A stretch of DNA of 64,000 bases from Ligustrum vulgare (GCA_963555705.1 OY743190.1:12127501-12191500); one strand, 5' to 3'. Positions 50,800-62,916 are shown, counted from the stretch's first letter. Numbers and translations: made by a program. The notes: generated by a model from the sequence alone, not told the origin.

Positions 50800-51000
50800 T
50801 ATACTAATTGTCGAACCACCTTCTGTTTCTCGCTAGTGTATGAAACTCGATTAACCTGAGAATTCTCCTTTTTCTCCGGGTAAGGTCTCGAAGAATAGAA
50901 AGAGCCTCTCTTCCTACCCTCAATTTGTCTTTCAAGTTTTTGAAACTGTGGAGAATTCCATTTCCCATTATTTCCCCGTCTTCATCAATCAATCATATCT
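50800..51000 (+). other. Possible 5' UTR exon of the downstream SLT-like gene
   Basis: A pyrimidine-rich stretch (TTCTCCTTTTTCTCC, CATTTCCCATTATTTCC) ends at TCATATCTG|GTACAT near 51000, a usable donor. It is the nearest leader-like sequence upstream of the ATG at 56951, whose own exon follows an acceptor (CTTTTAG at 56911-56917). If correct, element E lies in a leader intron of about 5.9 kb. No transcript evidence, so this is speculative. Confidence 0.25.
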
Positions 51001-51506
51001 GGTACATATTTCTCCTTTTCTTTTTTCTTTTTTTGTTTTGTGTATGTGTATGTGTATGTGTTTGTGTTCTTGAGTGTCTGTCTTATTCAATGATTAAATA
51101 AATAATTTATATGTCATGAATAGGACTTGACAGATATTAGAATATTCTCATTGTATATAAAATTCAAATGATCTTACGTTCTGTTTATTTTATTCATGCA
51201 ATTATTCAATTTGGGTCCTTTTGGTACACATTGTATCTGTGTCGGATCCAGAAATTTTTTTTAGCACGGGCGAATATCAATAAAAAAAAATTTAGCACGG
51301 GCGGATTTCAATAATTTTTCATGTCGCAACCAAAAAAATGCCCAAAATTTCTACTAATTTTATTTTTCCAAGCGGATCCAACATGGGTAAGTGCGGGAGC
51401 TTCCCATGCTATACGTCTGCCCCTGCATTCAATGACAACTATTCTTTTTGTGTCCCCTTTGTTTTTGCTAAAAATATGATTTTAATAGACATTGATGAAA
51501 TGCGGG

Positions 51507-52513
51507 TGATGATGCTAAAAATCGCACTGAAATATTTCGAGCTTGAGCAATAAACTAGCACGAATTGGATTTCCGAATACTTGCAATAAAGGCGAGGAGG
51601 TGTGTCTTCGTCGCCCCTTAGATGCTTAAGTCAGTAAAGAGGAAGGAGAAAATTTATGCAAGAGGCTATAAATTGTAGAGATAATTGTATACCTGAATTA
51701 TGATTGAGTGTCATGTATTTATAGAGATATATGGACAAATTATGATATGATTGAAATACCTGCATTGCATGAGTCCTGTTAGGAATCATCTTCCTATTTT
51801 TTAGGGATGAGATTGTAAAACCCAAATAGAATTCTGTTGGAAGATGGGTTCTATTGGAATTAGGAGGTTGTAGACTCCACGTGTCAGATCAAGTCATGCC
51901 CGATCAATGAGAGACGTGACCCGAGCACCATGTACCCCGAGCACATCATGCACCTCTTTGGTGAGATATATGTACTCGGGGTATTCAATCCTCGGGGGTA
52001 TTATGAGTGGTCGGGGCAACGTTTTCGCCACGGGCATTTTGAGTGTGATCGAGGGTTATATTCTCCTCGGGGTTGTTCATGTCCTCGGGGTTCCCAATAT
52101 GGTGTATGGTATAATGTTTAACTGCTCGGCTTTGAGGTTCATATGTTACTCGGGGGTACCAAGATATGATGTTGCTAAATATTCAAGTGCTCGGGGATGA
52201 GGACAAAGGATATACTCGGGATATAAATGATTGTCGGGGTTGAGGTCCTCCTCAGGGTATCAAGATGTAATATAAGATAATATTCATGTGTTCGGGCTCG
52301 AGGTCATCCTTAGGTTTATGGTGGTCGAGGTTGAGGTCTTTCTCGGGGATAGAAAATATAATATATGGTGATATTTATGTGGTCGAGGTTGAGGGTCTCC
52401 TCTGGTTCATAATGGTTCTTGGGGTTAAACATTTGCTTAGGAGATTATGTTTTGTCAAAGCTCGGGCTTGAGGCTTGTGAATGCTCGGGTATGAATAAAA
52501 TTTATACTCATCA
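51507..52513 (-). repeat. Element E 3' LTR (left copy)
   Basis: TGATGATGC...TACTCATCA. The minus-strand TATA is CTATAAATACATG near 51713-51725. The distal U3 half is rich in CTCGGG/CCCGAG words. The right copy 55062-56066 differs by many single-base changes. Confidence 0.92.
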
Positions 52514-52730
52514 TAGGCCCCCGCGCATCCATTCTCGAGTTTAGGGGAGAGATGGATGCGTAATAGTGAGGTATCAAGATGTGATGATTATGTTAAGGAG
52601 AAATAAACAAGAGCTTATATTAAGCAAGGAATAAGCCCGAGCTTATGTTAAGTAATAAATCGGAGCATATGTAGACTTGAGGACTTAATTATATCAATTT
52701 GATTACTTGATTGCTCGGGGTGGCCGTGTG

Positions 52731-53490
52731 TACTTGCGCAAGCAACTATTTTGTATGCTTGTGTGGGACAAGACTTTGTTTGCTTGCACGGGGCAAGACT
52801 TTGTGTGCTTGCGCGGGACAAGGCTTTGAGTGCTTGCTCGGGATAAGGCTTTGAGTGCTTGCTCGGGACAAGGCTTTGTGTGCTTGCGCGGGCCAAGGCT
52901 TTAAGTGCTTGCTTAGCGTTGGCAACGGGGCGGATCGGGGCCCGATCGGCCCCGCCCCGACAAAAAATTCGGTGATCCAGATCCGCTTAGCGATCCGCCA
53001 TTTTTCGGGTCAGGGCGGATCGGCTCCCAGATCTGAAATTTTTATTTTTATTTTTTAAAATTTTTAATTTTTTTTATATATAATTTAAAGTAAATCTTTT
53101 TTAAAAATAAAAATAATAATAATTTTTTTATTTATTTTTAATTAAACGGGGCTGATCGGTCCCGAGCGGATCGGATTTTTTTGCCATCACTATGCTTGCT
53201 CGGGGCAAGGCTTTGTGTGCTTGAGCGGGGCAAGGCTTTAAGTGCTTGCTCGGGGTAAGGCTTTGTGTGCTTCGCGGGGCAAGGCTTTAAGTGTTTGCTC
53301 GGGGCAAGGCTTTGTGTGCTTGCGCGGGGCAATGCTTTGAGTGCTTGCTAGAGGCAAGACTTTGTGTGCTTGCGTGGGGCAAGACTTTGAGTGCTTGCTC
53401 GGGGCAAGGCTTTGTGTGCTTGCGCTGGGCAAGGCTTTGTGTGCTTGCACGGGGCAAGGCTTTGTGTGCTTGCGTGGGGCAAGACTTTGT
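52731..53490. repeat. 25-bp tandem array in element E, interrupted by a MITE
   Basis: Units of GCTTGCTCGGGGCAAGGCTT plus TGTGT (25 bp) alternate between GCTTGCTCGGGG and GCTTGCGCGGGG, about 7 units at 52731-52913 and about 12 at 53193-53490. On the minus strand they read as (KHTKPCPEQALKALPRAST)-like peptides, because 25 bp shifts frame each unit. Whether any is translated is unknown. Confidence 0.9.
52914..53192. mobile_element. hAT-type MITE, 279 bp, inserted in the 25-bp array
   Basis: Ends TAGCGTTGGCAACGGGGCGG and (reverse complement of the right end) TAGTGATGGCAAAAAAATCC share the hAT-like TAGYGNTGGCAA terminus. TGCTTGCT is duplicated exactly on both sides (52906-52913 and 53193-53200), an 8-bp TSD as expected for hAT; since the host array also repeats TGCTTGCT every 25 bp, the flank alone is weaker proof. 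The ends are very GC-rich (GGGCGGATCGGGGCCCGATC) and the centre is AT-rich. No coding capacity. Confidence 0.8.
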
Positions 53491-53798
53491 ATATTCATCG
53501 ATGATTGAGCAATTTTAATTTTTTGGGGATGACATCCCCTAATGTCTATATAGACAAACTTATCTACTGCGAAATTTAAGGTAGGCACGTAGGCCCCCAA
53601 TGCCATATATAAGAAAAGAAAAATAAGATAAATAAATTGTAAAGACTAGGGTATAAAAACCCTTGCAACTTATAAAATCTCGCATGATCAATAGTTAGCA
53701 AAGCTTGGGCTAATGTTGTGTGAGTCTCTCCCTGAGGCTGTCCTACTAACGACGACGTTTACTGTTGAGGCCGTGGGTTTGTTTTCATCCTCAGACTT

Positions 53799-55026
53799 TC
53801 ATTGAACGTGGTCATTCCTTGGGAATTTTTCATTACTGATGTAAGATTTCAAAAATCTCTTTCTTACTAAGGATTCGATCTCTCGCTGTAATGCATGGCA
53901 CTCCTCGGTGGTATGCCCATGGTCACGATGAAATTCGCAATACTTGCTCTTATCTCGCGTGTTCGGATGAGACTTGATTCTTGATGGCCACTTCAACTCC
54001 TCCATATCCTTGATTTCCATGAGGATACTGGCCCTTGTGGCGTTCAGACGCGTGAATGGTGTAGGGGGGTCATGCCTCTTGCTTGCCCCGAGCGTGATCA
54101 TTCCTTGTACCGTGGTCATGCTGTCTCTTGTGGTCGGGCTTACTTTCTATATGATCTGAATTTTCAATTTTCGGGCTATTTTTCTTGGGGTACATTGTTT
54201 CTTCCATATTGATGTACTTCACTCATCGAGTAAGGAGCTCGGTCACTGACTTTGGTGGTGTTTTCGATAGAGAAATCTTGAAAGACTCGCATATTACAGC
54301 ATGAGTAAGGGCAGATACAGTGGCAGAGATATGGAGATCACGGATCTGTAGTCTTTCAGCGTTTGGAATAGAGTTTGGTTCAAGAGTTGAGAACCAATCC
54401 CTAGCAGCATTGGTCAAGGTTTAGGGGAACGCCTTGCACATGACCTGATCGGGGGCAACTTGCAAATTCATGACGTCGATGTACACATTGAGATGATTTA
54501 CGGGGTCGGTTGTACCATCGTACTCCTTTATCCTCGGGAACTTGAACCTGTCTGGTAAGGGAAAGGCTAAAACCTCTGGCGTGAATGGAGTGTTCGGGGT
54601 GAAACCTGCTGGGCCTGAGGATTTTGTTACATACCAGCTACTATTCCCTCTTGGATATTTCTCGCAAGCTTAACAGGGGGCATAGCGACTGTTCTTGAAT
54701 TCATCATGATCGGTGGGGACGGGGGTAGTCCCGAGGTACTTGCCCTAGCAGTATGGTTCTGTGGTTGGACCTGTGAACCATTCCCTTCCTCGGGGTGTTG
54801 GCGTACCCTGGTTCTGCTGCGTGAGCAACTGAGTCAATACAGCGACTTGCTGACGAAGTTCCTCCAATGCTGCCTGGGTATCAACAGAAGGTTGGGGGTG
54901 TGATGTCTGATTTTCTGGTAATGTAGTAGGGTTTGCTGGTAACGTCGGGGGCACTTGCTCCCCCACAGCAGGATGATCGTGAGCAGGTAATGTGGATTGT
55001 GGAAGTCCAGAGCGTGTATTAACCAT
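53799..55026 (-). pseudogene. Element E gag, degenerate
   Basis: The minus-strand start is ATG 55026 (MVNTRSGLPQ...QAALEELRQQVAVLTQ, a coiled coil typical of Tat/Retand gags). Next come FPLPDRFKFPRIKEYDGTTD (about 54540) and VNHLNVYIDVMNLQVAPDQV. A stop falls just after MCKAFP (about 54420), followed by TNAARDWFSTLEPNSI and, after further breaks, a zinc-finger-like YCEFHRDHGHTTEECHAL (about 53920). At least one nonsense and one frame change disable it. No pol follows. Confidence 0.85.
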
Positions 55027-55041
55027 GGCTTCTAGTAATGG

Positions 55042-55060
55042 TTCCCCACAGACGGTGCCA
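55042..55060 (-). other. Element E primer-binding region
   Basis: Minus-strand TGGCACCGTCTGTGGGGAA adjoins the 5' (right) LTR. It resembles the TGGCGCCGTCTGTGGGGA start seen in Tat/Retand-type elements; I do not assign the tRNA. Confidence 0.7.
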
Positions 55061-55061
55061 A

Positions 55062-56066
55062 TGATGATGCTAAAAATCGCACCTGAAATATTTCGAGCTT
55101 GAGCAATAAACTACACGAACTAGATCTCTGAATACCTACAATAAAGGTGAGGAGGTGTGTCCTCCTCGCCCCTCCGATGCTTAAGTCAGTAAAGAGGAAG
55201 GAGAAAATTTATGCAAGAGGCTATAAATTGTATAGATAATTGTGTACCTGAATTATGATTGAGTGTCATGTATTTCTAGAGATATATGGACAAATTATGA
55301 TAGGATTGAAATACCTGCATTGCATGAGTCCTGTTAGGAATCATCATCCTATTTTTTAGTGATGAAGTTGTAAAACCCAAATAGAATTCTGTTGGAAAAT
55401 GAGTTCTATTGGAATTAGGAGGTTGTAGACTTCACGTGTTAGATCAAGTCATGCCCGATCAATGAGAGACATGACCCGAGCACCATGTACCCCAAGCACA
55501 TCATGCACATTTTTGTTGAGATATATGTACTCGGGGTATTCTATCCTCGGGGGTATTATGAGTGGTTGGGGCAACGTTTTCGCCACGTACATTTTGAGTG
55601 TGATCGAGGGTTATATTCTCCTTAGGGTTGTTCATGTTCTCGGGGTTCCCAATATGGTGTATGGTATAATGTTCAAGTGCTCGACTTTGAGGTTCATATG
55701 TTGCTCGAGGGTATCAAGATATGACGTGGCTAAATATTCAAGTGCTCGGGGATGAGGACAAAGGATATACTCGGGGTATAAATGATTGTCGGGTTGAGGT
55801 CCTCCTCAGGGTATCAAGACGTAATATAGGATAATATTCATGTGTTCAGGCTCGAGGTCATCCTCAAGTTTATGGTGGTCGAGATTGAGGTCTTCCTCGG
55901 GATAGAAAATATAATATATGGTGATATTTATGTGGTCGGGGTTGAGGGCCTCCTCGGGTTCATGATGGTTCTTGGGGTTAAACATTTGCTTAGGAGATTA
56001 TGTTTTGTCAAAGCTCAGGCTTGAGGCTTGTGAAGGCTCGGGTATGAATAAAATTTATACTCATCA
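55062..56066 (-). repeat. Element E 5' LTR (right copy)
   Basis: 1005 bp, TGATGATGC...TACTCATCA, followed by TSD GCGGG. Confidence 0.92.
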
Positions 56067-56071
56067 GCGGG

Positions 56072-56950
56072 TATGAAAGTTTAACTTGCGGGCGGTTTCC
56101 ATGAAATGTGCGTAGTTAAAATTGAGCATTGCATTTTACTTTAGTTTTTTTAGCTTAACCAAACCGGGATATTCAATTTGGGTCCTGTTTTAGTTTCCTC
56201 TATCATTGTGAGAGCGGAAGAAATTTGTATGGTGCTGCATGCAATATGATATTGCAGATTTGTATAATTCAATACTTGTATATATTTGGTTTTTGGCTTC
56301 ATGATGTAGTGATTCATACATTTTCAGACTATTCTACTTAATTGTGCTATGTGTTCGAGAAATTTTTAAAAAAATTCCCCCAATGCAGTCATTGCTAACA
56401 CGTAAATGACGTGTCTGTTCAATTTAAGCTTCAATATTCGTCCCAAGTTTCCATTACATTCCTGATAAGTGACGAATCTAGGAATGTGATCCAGTACAAG
56501 CGGTCACTACATAGTTAGGGGGGGGGGGATTGACGCCAAAATATAAGGTAAAAAAAAAATTTGCCAAATCTAGCTCGCCGAAGGCTACATTCGTCCCTCC
56601 TTGTTAAGTTTTTCCTTCAGATTGATCATATAACTTCTCGTGATTGAAGTTCAGCTTTTGGAATTTTTTGTCTATGATTATATTTTGTAATTTTCCAACT
56701 TCCTTATGACCGAAATTAAGAACTTCAGTCAGACTCATCAATGCATGAATTACCGAATGAAACCTTGGTTTTCAATTAGATTTAGAAATCATAATTTACT
56801 CTGACTGTGTAAGGAGGTTGTGCGAACAAACGCTGATTTTTTTTTTTATGCTAACATCAATTTTCATATTTCCTGGTAACTAATAGTCTGTGTTAATACT
56901 GGCCAGGCTGCTTTTAGATGCCATGAGAAGCATTTAGTGCAATCACAAGG
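56072..56950. other. Upstream region / leader of the SLT-like gene
   Basis: No coding signal except the non-coding start of the first coding exon (acceptor CTTTTAG, 56911-56917). A G-run lies at about 56519-56528. Confidence 0.45.
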
Positions 56951-59900
56951 ATGGCATCCGTCAGTTTCAAATACTGGAATGATTGTGTAGATCCACAAGA
57001 CTTGGAGGCAATGTGGACAGATCCTGAAGTGAGAGCCGAATGGCTTAATGTTGGAGAGACTATGGGATCAAAGGTCCACCTCTCTCGTGATCCTGATGGT
57101 CAGCCTTACTTGACGCAAACTGAGATGAAGGTAAGGAGAATAAGTTTCTACAGTTATTTTGCCAGCACGGCACCTAATTTGAGTTCTTCGTTGGACATTA
57201 GAATTGAAAAATGAAACTTGAAGAGTGGTAAAACAGTGTACTGCTCTATATCGGCATCTAGAAATTTTGATACTACAGCAACTGTCACTTTCTTGTCTAC
57301 AGCTAGGCAGTTTCCAAAAGTATGCCTTTTTCTCTGCAACTACATTTAATTTAAGATCAAGATTCTTCCTTTTTCAGGCTGTGGCGGGAATTATCGTCCG
57401 AAGGCATTTTGTCTCACATATTGATTCGGTATGATATTCTACTTGTAGATTAAATAGCACTGATTAGATTACGACAGATGTCATAAATCATTTAAAGAAT
57501 TTAAACAACACGGTTTCTTTAGGTGATAAAATTTAAAATGACTTGTGGTTCCAGATTGAATTGGTGTTATTATTGTTGATGATTCTAAGAGCATCTTTAA
57601 TCTTTAATGATAAAAGTCTGTCCACTTTTAATGTTCATGTGACATCCATGTGGCAACAAAAAATTATTAAAATATCAAAAAAGGCAACACAAGGTCCGGA
57701 CCACAGTCCGCAGGTGCACTTGTACGGAGACCTTTGGAGAAATTATGTCTATATCTCTCTTCCAATTTATCTATCCTCTTGACCTTTTCTTTTTCTCTCT
57801 CCTCCTTGGCCATCTCTCTCTTTCAAGATAACACTGTTGGTGTCAGAGGACTGACCTTATTGTTAAAGATGCTCTAAGTTATATATCATTCCCGTATGCT
57901 ACAGGACATGCTTTGTGCTATTGCTGAACTTGAAAGTGGTAGACAGCCTCTGGCCACACAGTATAACAAGAAATCTAAAGATTGCATGATGGGAATCATG
58001 CAAATCTTACCAAAAACTGCGGAGTGGCTCGTAAGGTACAACTTACAAATTATTTTGATCTCTAGTTTTCATTGAGACAATATGCCTCTATTGGGGATTC
58101 CGTTCGTTCATTCATAGCTTTAAAAAAACGAGTTAATTGACCTTTCTGCAGGGATTTGTCTTACCAGACCTATGAAGTGGACAGAGATTCAAAACTCATA
58201 TACAAGCCCTTTGTAAATGTATATCTTGCTGCAGCCTATCTTAAGTGGTTATCCAACTTCGAGCAAATGTAAGTTATTAATGATTTGTCATTTTCCTTTA
58301 CAAGCGCTCTATGTGCTCGTCTACAATATAGCAATTCTGATCACACACTTTCGACTAAAGAAATGTATTTGCAGAGAAAGGAGTGAAGAATTCATGGTTA
58401 GGGCTTATAAAGGAGGTACCAAGAAGGCTACTCACAAATCAACTTTACAATATTGGAAAAAATATCTCTCTGTCAAGGAAACTCTTCCAACCAGGTACTT
58501 GCTTTTGTCCCATGGTGGTTATTCCCTAATTTCTTTCCATTGATGGGATTTAGCAATTAAGCCTCTGTTTGTTAAAATTTTGGTGTTTAAAAACATGTTT
58601 TTTTATGTTTTCTAGGTAAGATGTGTGGTTGAAAAGTGGAGAGAGAAAATATGTGTGGTTAAAAAGTGATTTGGGAAATTGTGTTGTTTAAAAACATGTT
58701 TTTTTTTCTTTTGCCAAACAGAGGCTAAGATACTCCGTCGAACCTGCTACACAGTAAGGATTAGGCTTCTCTTCGCAAGGACAGTTTTTTCTTCAACTGT
58801 TTAGACCTCTACATACACTATTATCTTAATTGTATCCACAAATTTTGTGTTTCTCAATGGAGTCTTAAGTTTGATATAATCTGAACAAGACTGAAATAAT
58901 CCTATATAGTGGGTCTGTGGGTGTTTGCTTTTTCAAATCTATAACATGTCACAATTTCTACAGAAAAGTTTTCGAAGTTGCTCAGGTGCCTAATGCTCCC
59001 TCCTCAGCTTCTGCTTCTGCTACTGCTGATTCACCAAGAAAAGGTATTACGCTTGTAGTCATCTTTGTTTTTATTGAAGATACTGCTCTAAATAAGGTCT
59101 TGAATTTTAACTTTTTTATCATATTAAAATATAAAATTTCAAGTATTTAGATTGTTTATTAGTTTTATTGAGCATTCATGATTTTAACGTAGAAACTATT
59201 TCTCCGATTGAAGTAAGGAAACTTATGAATATTAAGCAATTTAGCTGATGAAGAATGGCACGTCTTAAGAGTATTCTGTGACTATCAACAAATGCCTCGA
59301 CGTTCAGATTCCATGCACTAATTCTATGGCATAGAGTTCTCAACTGTTTGAGAAAAAAGTGAATTGGATGTATTGCTTAAGTTCAAGAGCTTAAATTCTA
59401 TATTTGTGAAGGAGCAAATCCTACAAAAACAACTTGGGACTCGAGGACCTCCCCTGAAGACATGGAAGAGATGTGGAATAATTCTAATGTAAGCAAGGAA
59501 TGGACCAAATCTGGAGAGAAGCGGGGGCAAGTGCGATTGTCTCATGATACAGAAAAGAGACCTTATCTTTCTCGAACTGAACAAAGGGTGAGAATGCACA
59601 TTTTTTCTTTTTCTTTTTATACATAGATAGGTTATGAATGTGAAATACCTCAACTCTTACCCTTGTTGGTCAATTGAAACTAAGAACCATATCACCTTTC
59701 GAGAATTTGATGGGGTATTCTGATTCTTGCAGGCAGTTTCCGAAATCATTCTGGCAAAACACTTCAGCACAAGAGGAGTAAAACCTGTCAGTACTCGATT
59801 GTGTTACGGAAGACACTCATTCTAAATGAGATTCTGCTTTGAAAATTGAAAAGAAAAAAATAAAATAAAAATTCAAACAAGAATCGATTTAGTTTACTTA

Positions 59901-60876
59901 CAAACTTGCTTATTATGCAGAGTGTTTTGTGTGCTATTGCTGAGATTGTTAGCATGCGTTTCGTGAATGGAGTCGGTCAACGTACGGGACTAATGGGTAT
60001 TGACTATCCCACGGCACGTTGGCTTTACAAGTATGTTACTTGAACTGAATTTTTCCCTATTGATAACAAAACAAGTCATTTTTTGGTTCTTTGGATTTAG
60101 CTGATCCTTCATATTCTACCCGTAAACACCATAATTCGCATTGGAAATTGCGTAAACCTGAAATTCCTAATGCTAAACTGCTGCTTCTCCATCTTGACTT
60201 CCATTCCATTTTTTAAGTCTCAAAAGATTCTTTTTCCACAAGTTCAAATATCGATGCTCTATTGGAGTAGCACTTGAAATCCTTGTTTATATGCTGAACT
60301 TATGCCTAATAAAGCTATCTGAATTTGCTGGATATGATGTCTAGGGACTTGGGCTACAAGGGTTACATAGTAAAGTCAGTTGAAGATCTTACCTATCCTT
60401 TCGTTTCCATGTACTTCGGAGCAGCCTATATGGCTTGGTTATCGGAATACGAAGGAAGGTGCACCTCTCACATTCGAGCCTTCAAAACTTTTCTTTCTTT
60501 GTTTTCTGGATTCCGGGATTTTTCATTTCTTTTTAAAACGTCGTCTCATTAAGACACTTGATGCATTGGCAGGGAAAGATCTCCTCAGTTTGTTGTTCAG
60601 GCCTATATTTCTGGGCCACAGAATGTGAACTTACAAGAAACAGGTCCTTTGTGGCTAAAATTCAAGGAAGCTTTAAGCCGCTACGAAGATACGAAGAAGT
60701 AAGTATCATCTACGCTGTAAGTTAAAAACACTAGTGGTCGTTGAAACGAAATGAAGTTTTGTGACACCGGTGCGATTAACCCTGTGCATTGTTCATGACT
60801 CAGCTGGATTCAATATACATGTTATAATGAATGACCTTATCTTCACAGGGACCAAAATAGCTGCCCCATTTTGTGA
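56951..60876 (+). CDS. Lysozyme-like (SLT-fold) protein with two tandem domains, 12 exons
   Basis: Coding exons 56951-57130, 57378-57428, 57905-58035, 58152-58268, 58375-58494, 58964-59043, 59412-59587, 59733-59786, 59921-60030, 60345-60458, 60573-60698, 60849-60876; all join in phase to 428 residues. Two similar halves each hold a DLEAMWTDPEVRAEW-type segment (repeat 2: DMEEMWNNSNVSKEW), an LSRDPDGQPYLTQTE-type segment, and an SLT-like core. Core 1 reads AIAELESG (E87) then GIMQILPKTA, matching the ESG...GxMQ motifs of lytic transglycosylases. Core 2 reads AIAEIVSM then GLMGIDYPTA, so the catalytic Glu position is Val313 and the Gln is lost. A Ser/Ala-rich linker (about 212-235) joins the halves. 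No signal peptide is seen. Substrate in plants is unknown; a non-enzymatic role is possible. The start is the first ATG giving the conserved N-terminus. Confidence 0.85.
57589..57874. mobile_element. Tourist-like MITE in an intron of the SLT-like gene, 286 bp
   Basis: Ends GAGCATCTTTAA and TTAAAGATGCTC are perfect inverted repeats, flanked by TAA on both sides (57586-57588 and 57875-57877). A 3-bp TAA/TTA duplication is the PIF/Harbinger signature. It sits in intron 2 and ends 27 bp before the next acceptor AG, close enough to overlap branch-point sequence. Confidence 0.8.
58561..58725. mobile_element. TIR MITE in an intron of the SLT-like gene, 165 bp
   Basis: Ends GCCTCTGTTTG and CAAACAGAGGC are perfect 11-bp inverted repeats flanked by TAA (58558-58560 and 58726-58728). 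Subterminal TTTAAAAACATGTTTTTTT is present near both ends. Related to the element at 49730. Confidence 0.75.
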
Positions 60877-62869
60877 GCTGGGGGAGTCTCATCCCATTAA
60901 TACAAGAGAAGGCCAACTTGTGAAAGAAAAATGAATATATAGTACATATTTTGCCATTGTGCTTTGTTGGGAGAAGTAACTTTTGTGTACATTGCTTGTT
61001 ATTATGGTTTCCCTTGTAAAGTCTTGCTTATATTGTGACTTGTGAGAATAATAATATAATTTGGGAATAAAAAAGTATCTTTGTTATTGAGATTTTAATC
61101 ACTAGCTTTTAAGAAATTTAAGGGTTTATTTGATAAAAGCTTTAGCAGATTTTGATAAAAATTTGCAGAATTTATGGTTGAAAAGTTGTGGATTTTATGA
61201 AATGTGTGGTTAAAATTGAAATTTGACCAGTTCAAAAGTTGATAGCAGGAAATACGTAATTCGATTGAAATGTGATCAATGGCTTGAGTTTCGAACTTCT
61301 TTCTAAGGTTAGATTCAAAAGGATGTTATTGACAATTTTGTGAATCTTGTTTAATTATCTCCAAATCAGCTTAGACTATTTTGGTATAAAGTGTAATTAA
61401 TTAAATAAGTAAACGATAAATATCTAAAAATATTTAATTGATAAGAAAAAATTGCAAATATTTTTACATTCAATAAAATGGTATGACCAATCATTTGGCA
61501 TAAGTTATTGGTCGTTTATAGATAAATTACTTGCTTCTTTTGCATTTTTCATGTCTTTTTAATGTTAACTGATTAACTGAAGTTGTTACCATTTGAGGCA
61601 AGCATAAAATAAATATTCATTAATTTATATAAATATAAAATAACGACACATTGTACTGCATTTTTTTATACTATAGTTATATGGATTGTCATCCACCCGA
61701 TTCTGATGTCTGATGAATAAATTTTTAACTACATTAAACTGGAGGGTAACGATATTCAACTCCATTTGTATCAATCTGACTCTTATTTTGATTGAACATT
61801 TTCAATATGACTTATATCTTTTCATTTAAAACTAATATTTCTCTCGTGTGTTGTACGGAAGTTGCTATTCAACAATATCGATTTCAATAAGTTTATGTAA
61901 TATTTTAAAACTTATACATAATTTTTTCCCATATACAAAATGCATAAAAAATAATATTATATTAAAATAATTATTAAAATTTTACAAACAATAAAACTAT
62001 TTCAAATTACAATAGATTCTTTGAATAATAAAAGTCAATTTATTTATTTAGATAATAAATGATTATTAATTTTTTCACAATAAAATGAAGTTATTCGTAA
62101 AAAAAATTGATATTGTTTTTATCGAAAATAGTAGATATCTGTACACGGTTTGGAGTTGCATGATTTTAAAAAAATATTAAACAATTATTAATTAACAACA
62201 ATAAATGTAAACACTTTAATAGAAATTTTGGATGCAAAACACGTCATTCATAATATCATTGAAAATTACTTAACTATTATTACTTTTAATTAATTATTTT
62301 TTGAACATATATACAAAAATATCCAAATCTCAATCCAACCAATCTATAGAGTCGAACTCAGGTGTTCTATCTGTAAGGAGTGTATCGGGCTAACCTACAT
62401 TGACCTTACTTTCAATTATTAATTATCATTCATTTTTTCACGAAATTCAAATTTTAGTTAAACAAACAATTGTTAAGTGTTAAAATTAATCATCCTTAAT
62501 AATTTCAATTTCATTTTCCATTGCACTAAACGCGTCATCAAATGCAGTCAACGCATCATCTATAATAGTAATGTAATTAACTATTTTGTATTAGATTTAC
62601 AAAATATATTATATTATTTTCTTAAAATCTTACAAGATGCATTTTAATTTAATAAGTTAAGAACGTACTAGAAAATGTAGAAAAAAAATCATTTGACTCT
62701 TTCAACATTATAAAAACAGATATAAATTCCTATTTATTAGCTAAAATTTTTGTTAATTTTAAGTTTTGATCAAAATTGTAACCTAAAAAATTGTCAAGAT
62801 TGTACACATAATTTCTTTTGGAGTGTTTTTCTTTATATATTAAAGAGATGAAAAAAATTTTATATATTC

Positions 62870-62916
<47 letters not shown>

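Larger units (their letters stand above)
51507..56066 (-). mobile_element. Element E: Tat/Retand-like non-autonomous Ty3/Gypsy element
   Basis: LTRs 51507-52513 (1007 bp) and 55062-56066 (1005 bp), both TGATGATGC...ATACTCATCA. The perfect TSD GCGGG is at 51502-51506 and 56067-56071. On the minus strand, GGCACCGTCTGTGGGGAA just inside the right LTR is a Tat-type primer-binding region, and a purine-rich GCGCGGGGGCCTA abuts the left LTR. The internal 2.5 kb has a degenerate gag and a 25-bp repeat array but no protease, RT or integrase. The LTRs differ at many sites, so it is older than A and B. Its mobility would depend on proteins supplied by other elements. Confidence 0.92.

Noticed and set aside
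52731..53490. CRISPR-like array
   Set aside because: Units are contiguous tandem repeats without unique spacers, in a plant retroelement.
53238..53606. 122-codon minus frame of KHTKPCPxQAxKALP repeats
   Set aside because: Produced by the 25-bp tandem array; no evidence of selection on the peptide.
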